In this document: positions 50,103 through 59,822 of the stretch, piece by piece
Numbering within the stretch: the stretch's first letter is position 1
Layout of the letters: each line of letters opens with the position of its first letter
From: Denitrificimonas caeni DSM 24390
GTDB lineage: Bacteria; Pseudomonadota; Gammaproteobacteria; Pseudomonadales; Pseudomonadaceae
Direction of reading: 5' to 3'
Assembly (NCBI RefSeq): GCF_000421765.1
Contig: NZ_ATXQ01000002.1
Location: 1-64,000, forward strand
DNA length: 64,000 nucleotides
Program-made: the position numbers and the translations under genes
Notes under the pieces: generated by a model
Databases searched by the model: none
What the model saw: only the letters and a program-made list of their open reading frames with translations
Told to the model about the DNA's origin: nothing

Positions 50103-50227
50103 TATGATTACTCAAAACTTAAAAATAAAATTTCAGCGGGCATCTTAGCAAATTCTAAGCAACGCGCTCTAGTTCAGCTCAATGGCATTGTTGTTTGCTT
50201 AAGAATAAACAGCTTCATGCCAAGCAC

Positions 50228-52243
50228 TTAAAGATCGAGAAGACGCAAGCGTAAGCGCTGTACTTCATCGCGCATTTGCGCAGCGGCTTCAAACTCCAGA
50301 TCACGTGCCAGTTGATACATTTTTTCTTCTAACTGTTTAATGCGCTTACCAATGTCGTTGGGGGTGCGGTACTGCTGATCATACTCAGCCGCTTGCTCTG
50401 CTGCGCGCGCTTGAGCTTTGCGTTTATTGCTACGCGCACCAGGCACCACCGCTCCTTCCATAATATCTTGCACGCTTTTTTTCACGCCAAGAGGCGTGAT
50501 GTTGTGCAAAGTGTTAAAGGCAATTTGTTTTTCGCGGCGGCGATTGGTTTCATCAATCGCCCGCTCCATTGAGCCGGTCATACGGTCAGCATAAAGAATA
50601 GCTTTACCATTGAGGTTACGTGCGGCACGGCCAATGGTTTGAATCAAGGAGCGCTCTGAACGCAAAAAGCCTTCTTTATCTGCATCTAAAATAGCCACCA
50701 AGGACACTTCCGGCATATCCAAACCTTCACGCAACAAGTTAATCCCCACCAGCACATCAAACACACCCATGCGCAGATCTCGGATAATTTCTACCCGTTC
50801 AACGGTATCAATATCAGAGTGCAAATAACGCGCACGCACACCATGGTCAGTCAGATAATCAGTCAAGTCTTCCGACATGCGCTTGGTGAGGGTCGTCACC
50901 AAAACCCGCTCATCCACAGCAATCCGTGCGCTGATTTGTGAGAGTAAATCATCAACCTGAGTTAGCGCAGGACGCACTTCAATTTCCGGGTCGATTAGAC
51001 CGGTAGGGCGCACCACTTGTTCAACCACCTGCCCGGCATGCTCAGCTTCGTAAGTGCCTGGCGTGGCCGAAACAAATATCGTCTGCGGACTCACCGCTTC
51101 CCACTCATCAAAGCGCATCGGACGGTTATCCAGTGCTGACGGTAGACGAAAACCATAGTTAACGAGGTTTTCCTTGCGCGAGCGGTCACCTTTATACATG
51201 GCACCAATTTGCGGTACTGAGACGTGAGATTCATCAACAATCAACAGCGCATTATCGGGCAAATAGTCATACAAAGTGGGCGGTGGTGCACCAGCTTCAC
51301 GACCGGATAAATATCTAGAGTAGTTTTCAATGCCGTTGCAGTAACCCAACTCTAAAATCATTTCTAAATCAAATCGGGTGCGCTGCTCTAAACGCTGCGC
51401 CTCAACCAATTGATCATTGTTACGCAAGTACTCTAAGCGCTCAGCCAATTCGACTTTAATATGATCAATGGCTTCTAAGAGGGTTTCGCGCGGGGTCACA
51501 TAGTGAGACTTCGGATAAAAGGTAAAGCGTGGCAATTTGCCAATCACCTTTCCCGTCAACGGATCAAAAGCGCTGATGCTTTCCACTTCATCGTCAAACA
51601 GCTCAACACGAATCGCCTCAAAATCCGACTCTGCCGGATACACATCAATCACATCACCGCGCACACGGAAAGTCGCGCGCGAGAAATCCACTTCATTGCG
51701 GGTGTATTGCAAAGCCGCTAAGCGCGCTAATAAATCACGCTGATTAATGCGATCACCGCGGTCGAGGTGCACGACCATTTTCAAATAACTTTCGGGGCTG
51801 CCTAAACCATAAATGCACGACACTGTGGCGACAATGATGACGTCTGGACGCTCAAGTAGCGCCTTGGTCGCTGAGAGTCGCATCTGTTCAATGTGGTCAT
51901 TGATCGAAGCATCTTTTTCAATAAAGGTATCGGAAGCGGCAACATAAGCTTCAGGTTGGTAGTAGTCGTAATAGGAAACAAAATACTCAACTGCGTTATG
52001 CGGGAAAAACTGTTTAAACTCACCATACAGTTGCGCAGCTAAAGTTTTGTTAGGCGCTAAAATTATTGCTGGGCGCTGCACCTGTTGAATCACATTGGCG
52101 ATGCTAAAGGTTTTTCCAGAGCCTGTTACCCCGTGCAAGGTTTGATGAGAGAGGCCTGACTCAATCCCCGCAACCATTTTACGAATTGCTTCTGGCTGAT
52201 CACCGGCGGGCTGAAACTGTGTGACGAGCTCAAAGCGCGACAT
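50228..52243 (-). CDS. uvrB: Excinuclease ABC subunit B
   Basis: 671 residues from ATG 52243, with AGAGG upstream; an earlier Met in frame lacks support. The damage-verifying helicase of nucleotide excision repair. Walker A GVTGSGKT at 38-45, the beta-hairpin [11 protein letters not shown], helicase motif DESH in [13 protein letters not shown], and QTIGRAARN near 525. The C-terminal UVR domain ([24 protein letters not shown]) binds UvrC. No LexA box is visible upstream. Confidence 0.97.
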   Translation of the reverse strand: MSRFELVTQFQPAGDQPEAIRKMVAGIESGLSHQTLHGVTGSGKTFSIANVIQQVQRPAIILAPNKTLAAQLYGEFKQFFPHNAVEYFVSYYDYYQPEAYVAASDTFIEKDASINDHIEQMRLSATKALLERPDVIIVATVSCIYGLGSPESYLKMVVHLDRGDRINQRDLLARLAALQYTRNEVDFSRATFRVRGDVIDVYPAESDFEAIRVELFDDEVESISAFDPLTGKVIGKLPRFTFYPKSHYVTPRETLLEAIDHIKVELAERLEYLRNNDQLVEAQRLEQRTRFDLEMILELGYCNGIENYSRYLSGREAGAPPPTLYDYLPDNALLIVDESHVSVPQIGAMYKGDRSRKENLVNYGFRLPSALDNRPMRFDEWEAVSPQTIFVSATPGTYEAEHAGQVVEQVVRPTGLIDPEIEVRPALTQVDDLLSQISARIAVDERVLVTTLTKRMSEDLTDYLTDHGVRARYLHSDIDTVERVEIIRDLRMGVFDVLVGINLLREGLDMPEVSLVAILDADKEGFLRSERSLIQTIGRAARNLNGKAILYADRMTGSMERAIDETNRRREKQIAFNTLHNITPLGVKKSVQDIMEGAVVPGARSNKRKAQARAAEQAAEYDQQYRTPNDIGKRIKQLEEKMYQLARDLEFEAAAQMRDEVQRLRLRLLDL

Positions 52244-52312
52244 GCATACCTCTAATAACAAGCGCGGCAAAACACCGCAAAAAGTAATCTTCGACCATTA
52301 TTGCCTAATAAT

Positions 52313-52347
52313 CGCGATTCGATTGCTATAATACCTATCGAATCGCG
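52313..52347. repeat. 11-bp inverted repeat enclosing a TATAAT sequence
   Basis: CGCGATTCGAT (52313-52323) and ATCGAATCGCG (52337-52347) are exact complements. The 13-base spacer contains TATAAT at 52327-52332, so it could be a promoter inside an operator for the aminotransferase or uvrB. It lies 65 bases before the aminotransferase ATG at 52412. TTGCCT at 52301 is a weak -35 with too long a gap (20). Confidence 0.6.
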
Positions 52348-52411
52348 CTGCGTCTCGGCGCGCTGTCTGTTAAGCTAACGCCTCCATTCAATTTAATCGA
52401 GTTTGCTAAAC

Positions 52412-53608
52412 ATGAGCCTGTTCTCTGCCGTCGAAATGGCGCCACGCGACCCCATCTTGGGTCTGAACGAAGCTTTTAATGCCGATGTCCGCCCGCATAA
52501 AGTCAACCTCAGTGTTGGTGTTTATTATAATGAAGCTGGCCGCATCCCTTTGCTTAAAGCCGTTGCCCTGGCTGAAAAAGCCCGAGCTGAAGCACATGCG
52601 CCACGTGGCTACCTACCTATTGAAGGTATTGGTGCTTACGACTGTGCGGTGCAAAACTTATTATTTGGCAGCGACGCTGAAATCATTCAATCGGGACGGG
52701 TGATTACCAGTCAAGCCATTGGCGGTACCGGTGCGTTAAAAATTGGCGCAGATTACCTCAAGCGTTTATTGCCTGACGCTGTTGTAGCGATCAGTAACCC
52801 GAGCTGGGAAAACCATCGAGCGCTGTTTGAGTCAGCTGGCTTTCCAGTGCAAAACTACAGTTACTACGATGCAAGCAAACAAGGCATTAACCTTGAAGGC
52901 ATGCTGGAAGACTTACGCCAACTGCCCGCGCAATCCATTATTATTTTGCATGCCTGCTGCCACAATCCAACTGGCGTTGATTTAAATCCAGAGCAATGGG
53001 TAGCCGTTTTAGAGGTATTGCGTGAGCGTCAGCATATTCCTTTCTTAGATATTGCTTACCAAGGCTTCGCTGAAGGTATTTATGAAGATGCGGCAGCAGT
53101 GCGTTTATTTGCTGAGTCAGGCTTGTCGTTCTTTGTTTCCAGTTCGTTCTCGAAATCATTCTCGCTGTATGGTGAGCGTGTCGGTGCTTTGTCGATTGTG
53201 ACTGAATCCAAAGAGCAAGCCGGTCGCGTTCTCTCGCAGTTAAAGCGTGTGATTCGTACCAACTACTCGAACCCGCCAACCCATGGCGCAACAGTGGTTG
53301 GTCATGTACTTAACACGCCTGAACTGAATGCTTTATGGCAGGAAGAACTGGGACAAATGCGCGAGCGTATTTTGCTGATGCGCAAGCTGATGGTGGAGCA
53401 ACTGGCTGCCAAGGGTGCAAAACGTGACTTTAGTTTTGTGGCTGAACAGCGCGGTATGTTCTCTTACTCAGGCCTCACCCAAGAACAGGTTGAACGCCTG
53501 CGTAATGAGTTTGCTATTTACGCAGTAGGCACAGGCCGTATCTGTGTTGCTGCACTGAACATGAATAATATTGACGTAGTCACTGACGCTATTGTGCAGG
53601 TTCTGTAA
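52412..53608 (+). CDS. tyrB: Aromatic amino acid aminotransferase
   Basis: 398 residues from MSLFSAVEMAPRDPILGLNE at 52412; the annotated family start in Pseudomonas is identical in this segment. PLP enzyme of the aspartate/tyrosine aminotransferase class. Conserved: VNLSVGVYYNEAG, SNPSWENHRALFESAGF, ILHACCHNPTGVDL, the aspartate in FLDIAYQGFAEG and the PLP lysine in SSSFSKSFSLYGERVG. It acts on aromatic amino acids and aspartate. Located beside uvrB, divergent from it, as in P. aeruginosa. Confidence 0.94.
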   Translation: MSLFSAVEMAPRDPILGLNEAFNADVRPHKVNLSVGVYYNEAGRIPLLKAVALAEKARAEAHAPRGYLPIEGIGAYDCAVQNLLFGSDAEIIQSGRVITSQAIGGTGALKIGADYLKRLLPDAVVAISNPSWENHRALFESAGFPVQNYSYYDASKQGINLEGMLEDLRQLPAQSIIILHACCHNPTGVDLNPEQWVAVLEVLRERQHIPFLDIAYQGFAEGIYEDAAAVRLFAESGLSFFVSSSFSKSFSLYGERVGALSIVTESKEQAGRVLSQLKRVIRTNYSNPPTHGATVVGHVLNTPELNALWQEELGQMRERILLMRKLMVEQLAAKGAKRDFSFVAEQRGMFSYSGLTQEQVERLRNEFAIYAVGTGRICVAALNMNNIDVVTDAIVQVL

Positions 53609-53855
53609 CCGTTGAATACAGTCACTGCTTAAGTTTAAATGAGTCGTGAAAATGTGCAGAAGGCGGATTGATATCCGTCCTCTGCTTTACATCATCAGAG
53701 CTACGGTTCTTATGCTGCTTAGTTTATTTATTGTATTTTGCATGACACTGAATAGCGCCCGAACTGTTATGTCGCAGCAACTCTTGTCTTTGTCTGATGT
53801 GCGGAGGGATTTAACTTCCAATTCGTCAGCCTAGCAAGCACGTTAAGCGTGAAAA

Positions 53856-54632
53856 TTAATCCATCTCTTTAATTTTGCGAAAACTCGTTGGTGTCACAGA
53901 AAAACGTTCACGAAATGCTGTAGCTAAGTTTGCTGCACTTGAAAAACCCACCTGTGTAGCAATATCCTCAATACTAATATCGCTATCAACGAGCAGCTCT
54001 TGGGTTTTTCGCAGACGCTCCTCTCGCACCCAAGCAAAAACAGTCATACCCAATTGCTCACGAAAAATAGCTGATAGCCTTTTGTCATGAGTACCAACTT
54101 TCGCAGCTATTTCAGTCAGCTTTGGAAGATGATTAAGCTTGCCGCGAATTAAACGTACAGCTGCTTGTAAGATCACTTGTTCTGGAGGCTGTTCTTGCAG
54201 TAACAAACCAGGTCTTTGACGTTGGGAACTCGGTTCTTTGCCTTGCAAGTGAATAACAATACGCGCTAGAACCTCCTCTATAGCATAAGGCTTAAGAACA
54301 TAGTCAGCGCCGCCCATGGTAAGTCCATTAACCCGATCAGTTACATCGGCAGCGGATGTTAAAAAAATAATTGGAATATCTTTGCAGTTCGGTATTTCTC
54401 GCAATAGTCGACAAACTACAAAACCATCTACATCAGGCATATGCACATCCAGTAAAATCAAATCGGGATAGAGTGCTTGTGCGTAATGCAGCCCTTTTCT
54501 AGGCTGATCAGCGACCGTTATGCGAGTTCCTTGCACACGTAAGGCGTTTACTAGATCATCCAGATCTTGTGGGTGATCATCAATTAGCAAAATATGAGTA
54601 TTTTTCAAACCTTGCAGACGTGTGTTATGCAC
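53856..54632 (-). CDS. Response regulator with AraC-type DNA-binding domain
   Basis: 258 residues. The receiver domain has the acidic pocket IDD at 17-19, Asp62 in LLDVHMPDVDG, then the Thr in FLTSAADV and Lys in LKPYAIEE. An AraC HTH pair follows at about 155-255 (LTEIAAKVGTHDKRLSAIFREQ, SIEDIATQVGFSSAANLATAFR and PTSFRKIKEMD). It is the only response regulator of the cluster and probably takes phosphate from the hybrid kinase encoded downstream of the LysR gene. Confidence 0.88.
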   Translation of the reverse strand: MHNTRLQGLKNTHILLIDDHPQDLDDLVNALRVQGTRITVADQPRKGLHYAQALYPDLILLDVHMPDVDGFVVCRLLREIPNCKDIPIIFLTSAADVTDRVNGLTMGGADYVLKPYAIEEVLARIVIHLQGKEPSSQRQRPGLLLQEQPPEQVILQAAVRLIRGKLNHLPKLTEIAAKVGTHDKRLSAIFREQLGMTVFAWVREERLRKTQELLVDSDISIEDIATQVGFSSAANLATAFRERFSVTPTSFRKIKEMD

Positions 54633-54779
54633 AGTTTAATCCTTTTAATGAATGCGAACCGCTTTTACAAAAGCAGTATACCCAGCTGAAAAGATGACTT
54701 TAATCACTATTTTTCATGTTAACCACTATAAGCTGTATTAGAATCTTGTTTTAAACACGTCGAAACAGGAGGTTCGCAG

Positions 54780-55703
54780 ATGTTCCAAAAAACGCCTAAA
54801 CAAGCACATTTTTTGTCATCAATCGAAGGGAGTCCGCATGATTTAGCACTTAACCTGGTTGACCTGTATTGGTTCTTACACATTGTTGATGCGGGTAGTT
54901 TCTCTGTTGCAGCAATTAATCATGGTGTTTCAAAGTCAAGTCTTAGTCGTCGTGTCAGTCAACTTGAAGCGCGATTAGGCGTACAATTGTTACACCGTAA
55001 CCCTCGTCTTCTGAGCCTTACCGGTATTGGATCTGAAGTCTATCGGCATACACTAGATATGATCAACGCCGCTCAGCAAGCCAGTGATAGCGTACAACAT
55101 GCATTGGCTACTCCCAGTGGCAATTTAAATGTCGTCTTACCTGCAATTCTTAACAGCTGGCTATTGCCCGTACTATTAAATTTCAAAAAAACCTACCCGC
55201 AGATTCAAATGACTTTAATAACGGCTGATCGCACTCAAGAAATGAGCTCTCTATCAATTGATTTAGCCTTAAGTTTATTTCCAGCTCCAATCAATAGCAG
55301 CCAAATCGTTACACGTCCTTTAGCAGAACTGACCTTTGCCAACATTATTAGCAGCAGTTTGAACCATATTGATCAGCACATGCAGATTCAACTTGTTGAC
55401 TTAGCCGAGAAAGCCAATGAGAGCACACTGCTGGTTAATAATTTCTTGTGTGCTTATGAAGCAACATTAGCGGGCTTTGGTTATGCAAACTTACCTTTGT
55501 GTGCATGCGATACAGCATTACGCTCTGGCGAATTAAAGTTTTTTAACGATCAAGAAACTACTCGTACACTCTATGCTTTTACTCAGCCTCATCGCGGCAT
55601 TACTTTAGCGACACGCGTATTGCTCGATTACTTAACCCTACATATCTCACAAAGCAGAACAGCTGGTATTCTCCCGCTGCAGCAGACTAAGGACATTCTT
55701 TAA
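54780..55703 (+). CDS. LysR-type transcriptional regulator
   Basis: 307 residues. The winged helix at about 27-86 has WFLHIVDAGSFSVAAINHGV, the recognition helix KSSLSRRVSQLEARLGVQLL and RNPRLLSLTG. The substrate domain follows from about 115. AGGAGG precedes the ATG, and the stop is 2 bases before the start of the solute-binding protein, so it probably controls the downstream genes. Effector unknown. Confidence 0.88.
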   Translation: MFQKTPKQAHFLSSIEGSPHDLALNLVDLYWFLHIVDAGSFSVAAINHGVSKSSLSRRVSQLEARLGVQLLHRNPRLLSLTGIGSEVYRHTLDMINAAQQASDSVQHALATPSGNLNVVLPAILNSWLLPVLLNFKKTYPQIQMTLITADRTQEMSSLSIDLALSLFPAPINSSQIVTRPLAELTFANIISSSLNHIDQHMQIQLVDLAEKANESTLLVNNFLCAYEATLAGFGYANLPLCACDTALRSGELKFFNDQETTRTLYAFTQPHRGITLATRVLLDYLTLHISQSRTAGILPLQQTKDIL

Positions 55704-55705
55704 TA

Positions 55706-57022
55706 TTGATTTCTTTATTATCATTAGCCGCACCTACTTTTCCTGCCTCAGCAAGATTGATAGCTTATCTGTGTCTGCTGCTATTCATTCCTTTTGTAAT
55801 TGCGCAAAACTCAACAGCCGCAACAGATAACAACATTACCGTAGCGCACTGGTGGCTTTCTGAAAGCGAACTAAAAAGCGCAACTGTGTCAAAAAAACAC
55901 TTATCTCAATACAATTTAGACTGGAAAAACATTAGCGCTGATGACAATTCCACGACTGGATATTTAGGAAACATCCAGTAGTGGCTGACACAAAGCCAGC
56001 GTCCTGATGCGGCAATAGTGATTGGCAGCAGTGCCTTCGCACACAATAGCGCCGAACATTTTTTACAGCTGGACCAAGTTGCCGAGGAGCAAAGCTGGGA
56101 GGACGTCATTCCTTACGCTATCCAAGCCACTTCAAAACACAAAGGTCACTGGATTTCTGCGCCCTTTAATAATCACTCGACTAACTGGCTTTGGCTCAAC
56201 AAAACCTTGTTTTCGCAGCTTGATTTACCCGAACCAGAAACATGGAATGACCTCATTGCAGTGCTCGATCGTGCTAAACAACTTGGCATCCCAGCTCTTG
56301 TTACACTCAACAGTGACTGGCAACAAACGCAACTGTTTGAAATGTTACTTGTTGCCACTGCAGGAATGGAATCCTATCGGCGCATATTTATTGATAACAA
56401 AATCATAGAAACTGAAGATAAGCGGCAATTGCTCACTACTTTTTTACGTTTAAAACAAATCAGTCGTTATTTTTCGGACAACACTCTAAAGAGTACATGG
56501 AACGAAGCCAGCGATTTACTTGGTCAAGGTAAAGTTCTCATGCAAATTAATGGCAGCTGGGTCAACAGTGAGCTCAAAAATTTAGGATGGAAAGCTGACG
56601 AAGACTATTTGTGTTTGCGTTTCCCTGATACTCAAGGGGCTTATATATTCAATAGTGATCATTTTGTGTTTTTTAAAAATGGTCCTGCTGCTGCAAAAAA
56701 CCAGAGGCAAATGGCTCGGGCTCTTTTAGATAAAGAATTCCAGCGCGATCTCAGCATGGTCAGCGGCGCAGCACCGGTGCGCGTGGATATTTCAACTAAA
56801 GGTTTCGATAACTGCACTAAAAAAAATGTTCACGATTTGCGTATGGCCAACATGCGCAACGCGGTCATCCCCATGATAAGCAACCCTAAACTCTTAAAAA
56901 TAGTGAGTGACTACCTGGCCTTAAAAACAACGGCTGAACAAGCTAGCGAGCTGACGTTAGCTCTTTTCACCCAGATCACCATTGATAACAAAGCCAATGC
57001 GGGGCTCAGTGATGCTGATTAA
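55706..57022 (+). pseudogene. Periplasmic solute-binding protein, disrupted by in-frame TAG
   Basis: One frame runs from TTG 55706 to the stop at 57022 and is interrupted once, by TAG at 55979-55981 (after NIQ, before WLTQSQRPD). The first 35 residues look like a signal peptide; after the stop the ABC-type sugar-binding domain continues (DLPEPETWNDLIAVLDRAKQ, LQGLGQ-like DLLGQGKVLMQINGSWVNSE). The most likely ancestor is CAG to TAG. The second part has an internal GTG at 56018 but would lack a signal peptide. It overlaps the kinase start by 11 bases. Read-through cannot be excluded. Confidence 0.78.
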
Positions 57023-59822
57023 ACCGCGCTTAAAAATCACCCATAAAATCCTGTTACTGGTGAGCATGCTCAGCGGCCTTGCCGGTCTGATCACCCTCTA
57101 CTCACTGAATAATTTAAACATGGTTGATAAAAACTACCGTTATCTGCTCGACCATAAAACTCAAAACACCTTGACTATTAGTGATGCCCTGCTCGATTTA
57201 AGCGATGCCAGCCGTTTAGCTTTTTCCGTGCTCACCGAGCAAGAAGAACAACAGATGCGGCTCACACAAAGTCAGCTCACTGAAAAGCAACTTATTTTCA
57301 CTTCTAAACTCAATAAAATCACAGACCTAACTGAGCAACAAAGTGCTCGTTTGACTGTTATTAGCGTTAAACAGGCACAGGTTTTCAGTTTAATTAATGA
57401 TGTTATTGAAGCCGCTTCACGCTGGCGTGGTGATCGAGCTTTAGTGATTATTAATACAAAACTAGAGCCCAGTTTGAGCGAACTGCGCAGCAACATGGAT
57501 CAACTACCTGAGGCCATTGTTGACGACTATCTTATTGCCTCGCAGCAACTGACCGAGACCACTCAAGAAACGATCTTTAATACCGCATTTGCTGTTGGAT
57601 TAACGCTTATTTTAGGCATTGTATTCGCGAGCTTGTTGGCTGTAGTTGGTATTTCACGGCCAATTACCGGTTTGACTCGTGTTATGAGTCGTCTCAGTGA
57701 TCGCCATTATGATGATTCTATCGGCTACTTGCAGCGTGGTGATGAAGTAGGACGTATGGCGCAAGCCTTACAAGTGTTTCGCGATAACATGCAACGCGCT
57801 GATCGCTTAGAGCTAGAAGCCGCTAGCAGTGCTGAAAACAAGCGCCTATCTGAGCAGTTAGTAGCCTTAACTGACGCCATGCCCGGAGCTGTTTTTCAAT
57901 TGCGCCTGGCTGAAGATGGTAGTCAACAATTCTTGTTTTTAAACAGCAAAATCGGTGCTTTTTTAGGCCAAGCTCCGGCTGACTTGCTGGGTCGTATATT
58001 TGCCAGCAATGAGCCTGTTTTTCCCGGCTCTACAACTTTCCAATGGATCATCAAAAAAGCATTCGAGCGCAGCAGGCAATCATTACAACCGATTGATTCA
58101 GACATCCGCATTGAACGTGACGGAGAGGTTATTTGGTATAAAATTCTTGCAACATGTCATCCAAGTGAGCGTTTATCAACACTGTTTAATGGCGTTTTAC
58201 TGGATGTCACGGTAATGAAGCAGCAAGCCCAAGCGCTTGAAGAAGCTAAAAATAACGCTGAACAAGCCGCTCGAACCAAAGCAAACTTTCTAACCACCAT
58301 GAGTCATGAAATACGCACGCCAATGAATGCCATTATAGGCTTAACACAACTCACCCTGCGCAACCCTCTCGCCACTGAACAACGTCAGCGGATAGAGAAA
58401 ATCAATTCAGCGGGCGCGCACTTACTCAGCATTATTAACGATATTTTAGACTTTTCAAAAATCGATGGTGACCACCTACAACTCGAGCACATAAATTTCT
58501 CACCAGCCTTATTGGTGTCAGAAACAGTTGAAATGCTCAGTGATGATGCACAGCGCAAAGGTTTATCCATCTCTACTGAAATAGACCCGCAATTGCCTAG
58601 CCATTTACGAGGTGACCCAACCCGTATCGGTCAAATTTTACTGAATTACTTGAATAACGCGATTAAGTTTAGTCAGTCTGGAACAATTCATATTCGCTTG
58701 CGCTTGCAGCATGATACTCAAAAAAACTTACAGCTATACGCCGAAGTTGAAGATCAAGGCATTGGGATTCCAGCAGATCATATCATCCATTTATTCAAAG
58801 AGTTTCAGCAAGCAGACGCATCGATTACGCGCCGTTTTGGCGGCACTGGTTTAGGTCTGGCTATTTCTAAAAAGTTAGCCACCTTGATGCAAGGAGATGT
58901 AGGTGTGCATAGCCAAGAAGATCAAGGTAGTACTTTTTGGTTTACTGCTGCTGTCGCGAAAGGCTCGCAAGCATCCAATGCAGCGCCACTAGCACTCTCA
59001 TCATCATCCGCTGTTCCAAAATATTTTCAAGGCTTGAATATTTTGCTCGTGGACGACAATGAGTTAAACCGTATCGTCGGCCAAGAGTTATTGGAAGAAG
59101 CAGGCTTTACTGTGGACCTAACTAATGATGGCCTGCAAGCATTGTCCTGTGTTAAAGCGCAAAAAGATGGATATTACAGCGCTATTCTAATGGACATCAT
59201 GATGCCGATAATGGATGGCATCAGCGCTACCATAGAAATCCGTAATACAGCACAAGGCCAACACTTACCCATTCTAGCGGTCAGTGCTAATACTCAAAAT
59301 GAAGACATTGAGCGCTACTATGCAGCAGGAATGAATGCCTACATCAGTAAGCCAATCGACGAGAAAAAACTGTGGAGCACCCTCGCTAGATTTATTAGGC
59401 AAGCAACGCTCATGCAGCCCACTCAATCTGTAACCTCTACAAATACTACTGCAGCCTATAATCAGCAACATCTGCAGTCTTTACGCGAGAGCATGCCTAG
59501 CGCGCGCTATATCAAGCTGCTGCACACACTGATTGCCGATTATGAAACACGCTTAGCTTGCATCAACGCTATGGATGGCGCGACAGATATCAGCCATATT
59601 CAGAGCAACTTGCATGATTTAATCAGCACCGCTGGACATGCTGGCTTTCAACAACTGTCACAGCAAGCACTGGAGCTTAATAACGCATTACAGACCAATC
59701 AAGCACAGAAAATAAAACAACTGCGCGAAAACATTACAGCGTCATTGACCCATGCCTTGGCCTATTTAAGTCAGCAAGTTGAGCAACTGCAGATTCAGCT
59801 TACTGCTGAAAAATCAACTTAA
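57012..59822 (+). CDS. Hybrid sensor histidine kinase with receiver and Hpt domains
   Basis: 936 residues from MLIKPRLKITHKI at 57012, a start that overlaps the preceding gene's stop; alternative GTG three bases earlier. TM1 about 13-35, extracellular helical sensor to about 185, TM2 near 190-213, HAMP, PAS (about 280-400), HisKA with phospho-His in TMSHEIRTPMNAIIGL (about 432), ATPase with GTGLGLAISK, receiver with phospho-Asp in ILMDIMMPIMDG (about 728) and a C-terminal Hpt with NLHDLISTAGHAGF. All motifs are intact. Its solute-binding partner gene just upstream is broken. Confidence 0.9.
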   Translation: MLIKPRLKITHKILLLVSMLSGLAGLITLYSLNNLNMVDKNYRYLLDHKTQNTLTISDALLDLSDASRLAFSVLTEQEEQQMRLTQSQLTEKQLIFTSKLNKITDLTEQQSARLTVISVKQAQVFSLINDVIEAASRWRGDRALVIINTKLEPSLSELRSNMDQLPEAIVDDYLIASQQLTETTQETIFNTAFAVGLTLILGIVFASLLAVVGISRPITGLTRVMSRLSDRHYDDSIGYLQRGDEVGRMAQALQVFRDNMQRADRLELEAASSAENKRLSEQLVALTDAMPGAVFQLRLAEDGSQQFLFLNSKIGAFLGQAPADLLGRIFASNEPVFPGSTTFQWIIKKAFERSRQSLQPIDSDIRIERDGEVIWYKILATCHPSERLSTLFNGVLLDVTVMKQQAQALEEAKNNAEQAARTKANFLTTMSHEIRTPMNAIIGLTQLTLRNPLATEQRQRIEKINSAGAHLLSIINDILDFSKIDGDHLQLEHINFSPALLVSETVEMLSDDAQRKGLSISTEIDPQLPSHLRGDPTRIGQILLNYLNNAIKFSQSGTIHIRLRLQHDTQKNLQLYAEVEDQGIGIPADHIIHLFKEFQQADASITRRFGGTGLGLAISKKLATLMQGDVGVHSQEDQGSTFWFTAAVAKGSQASNAAPLALSSSSAVPKYFQGLNILLVDDNELNRIVGQELLEEAGFTVDLTNDGLQALSCVKAQKDGYYSAILMDIMMPIMDGISATIEIRNTAQGQHLPILAVSANTQNEDIERYYAAGMNAYISKPIDEKKLWSTLARFIRQATLMQPTQSVTSTNTTAAYNQQHLQSLRESMPSARYIKLLHTLIADYETRLACINAMDGATDISHIQSNLHDLISTAGHAGFQQLSQQALELNNALQTNQAQKIKQLRENITASLTHALAYLSQQVEQLQIQLTAEKST

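Noticed and set aside
53646-53834. 62-residue frame with a hydrophobic stretch after the aminotransferase
   Set aside because: No ribosome site or neighbour support; the hydrophobic run is the only argument.
55706-57022. Programmed stop-codon read-through in the solute-binding protein gene
   Set aside because: Amber read-through is rare in this group, the context around TAG shows no known stimulatory element, and the adjacent kinase gene is also decayed, so mutation is simpler.
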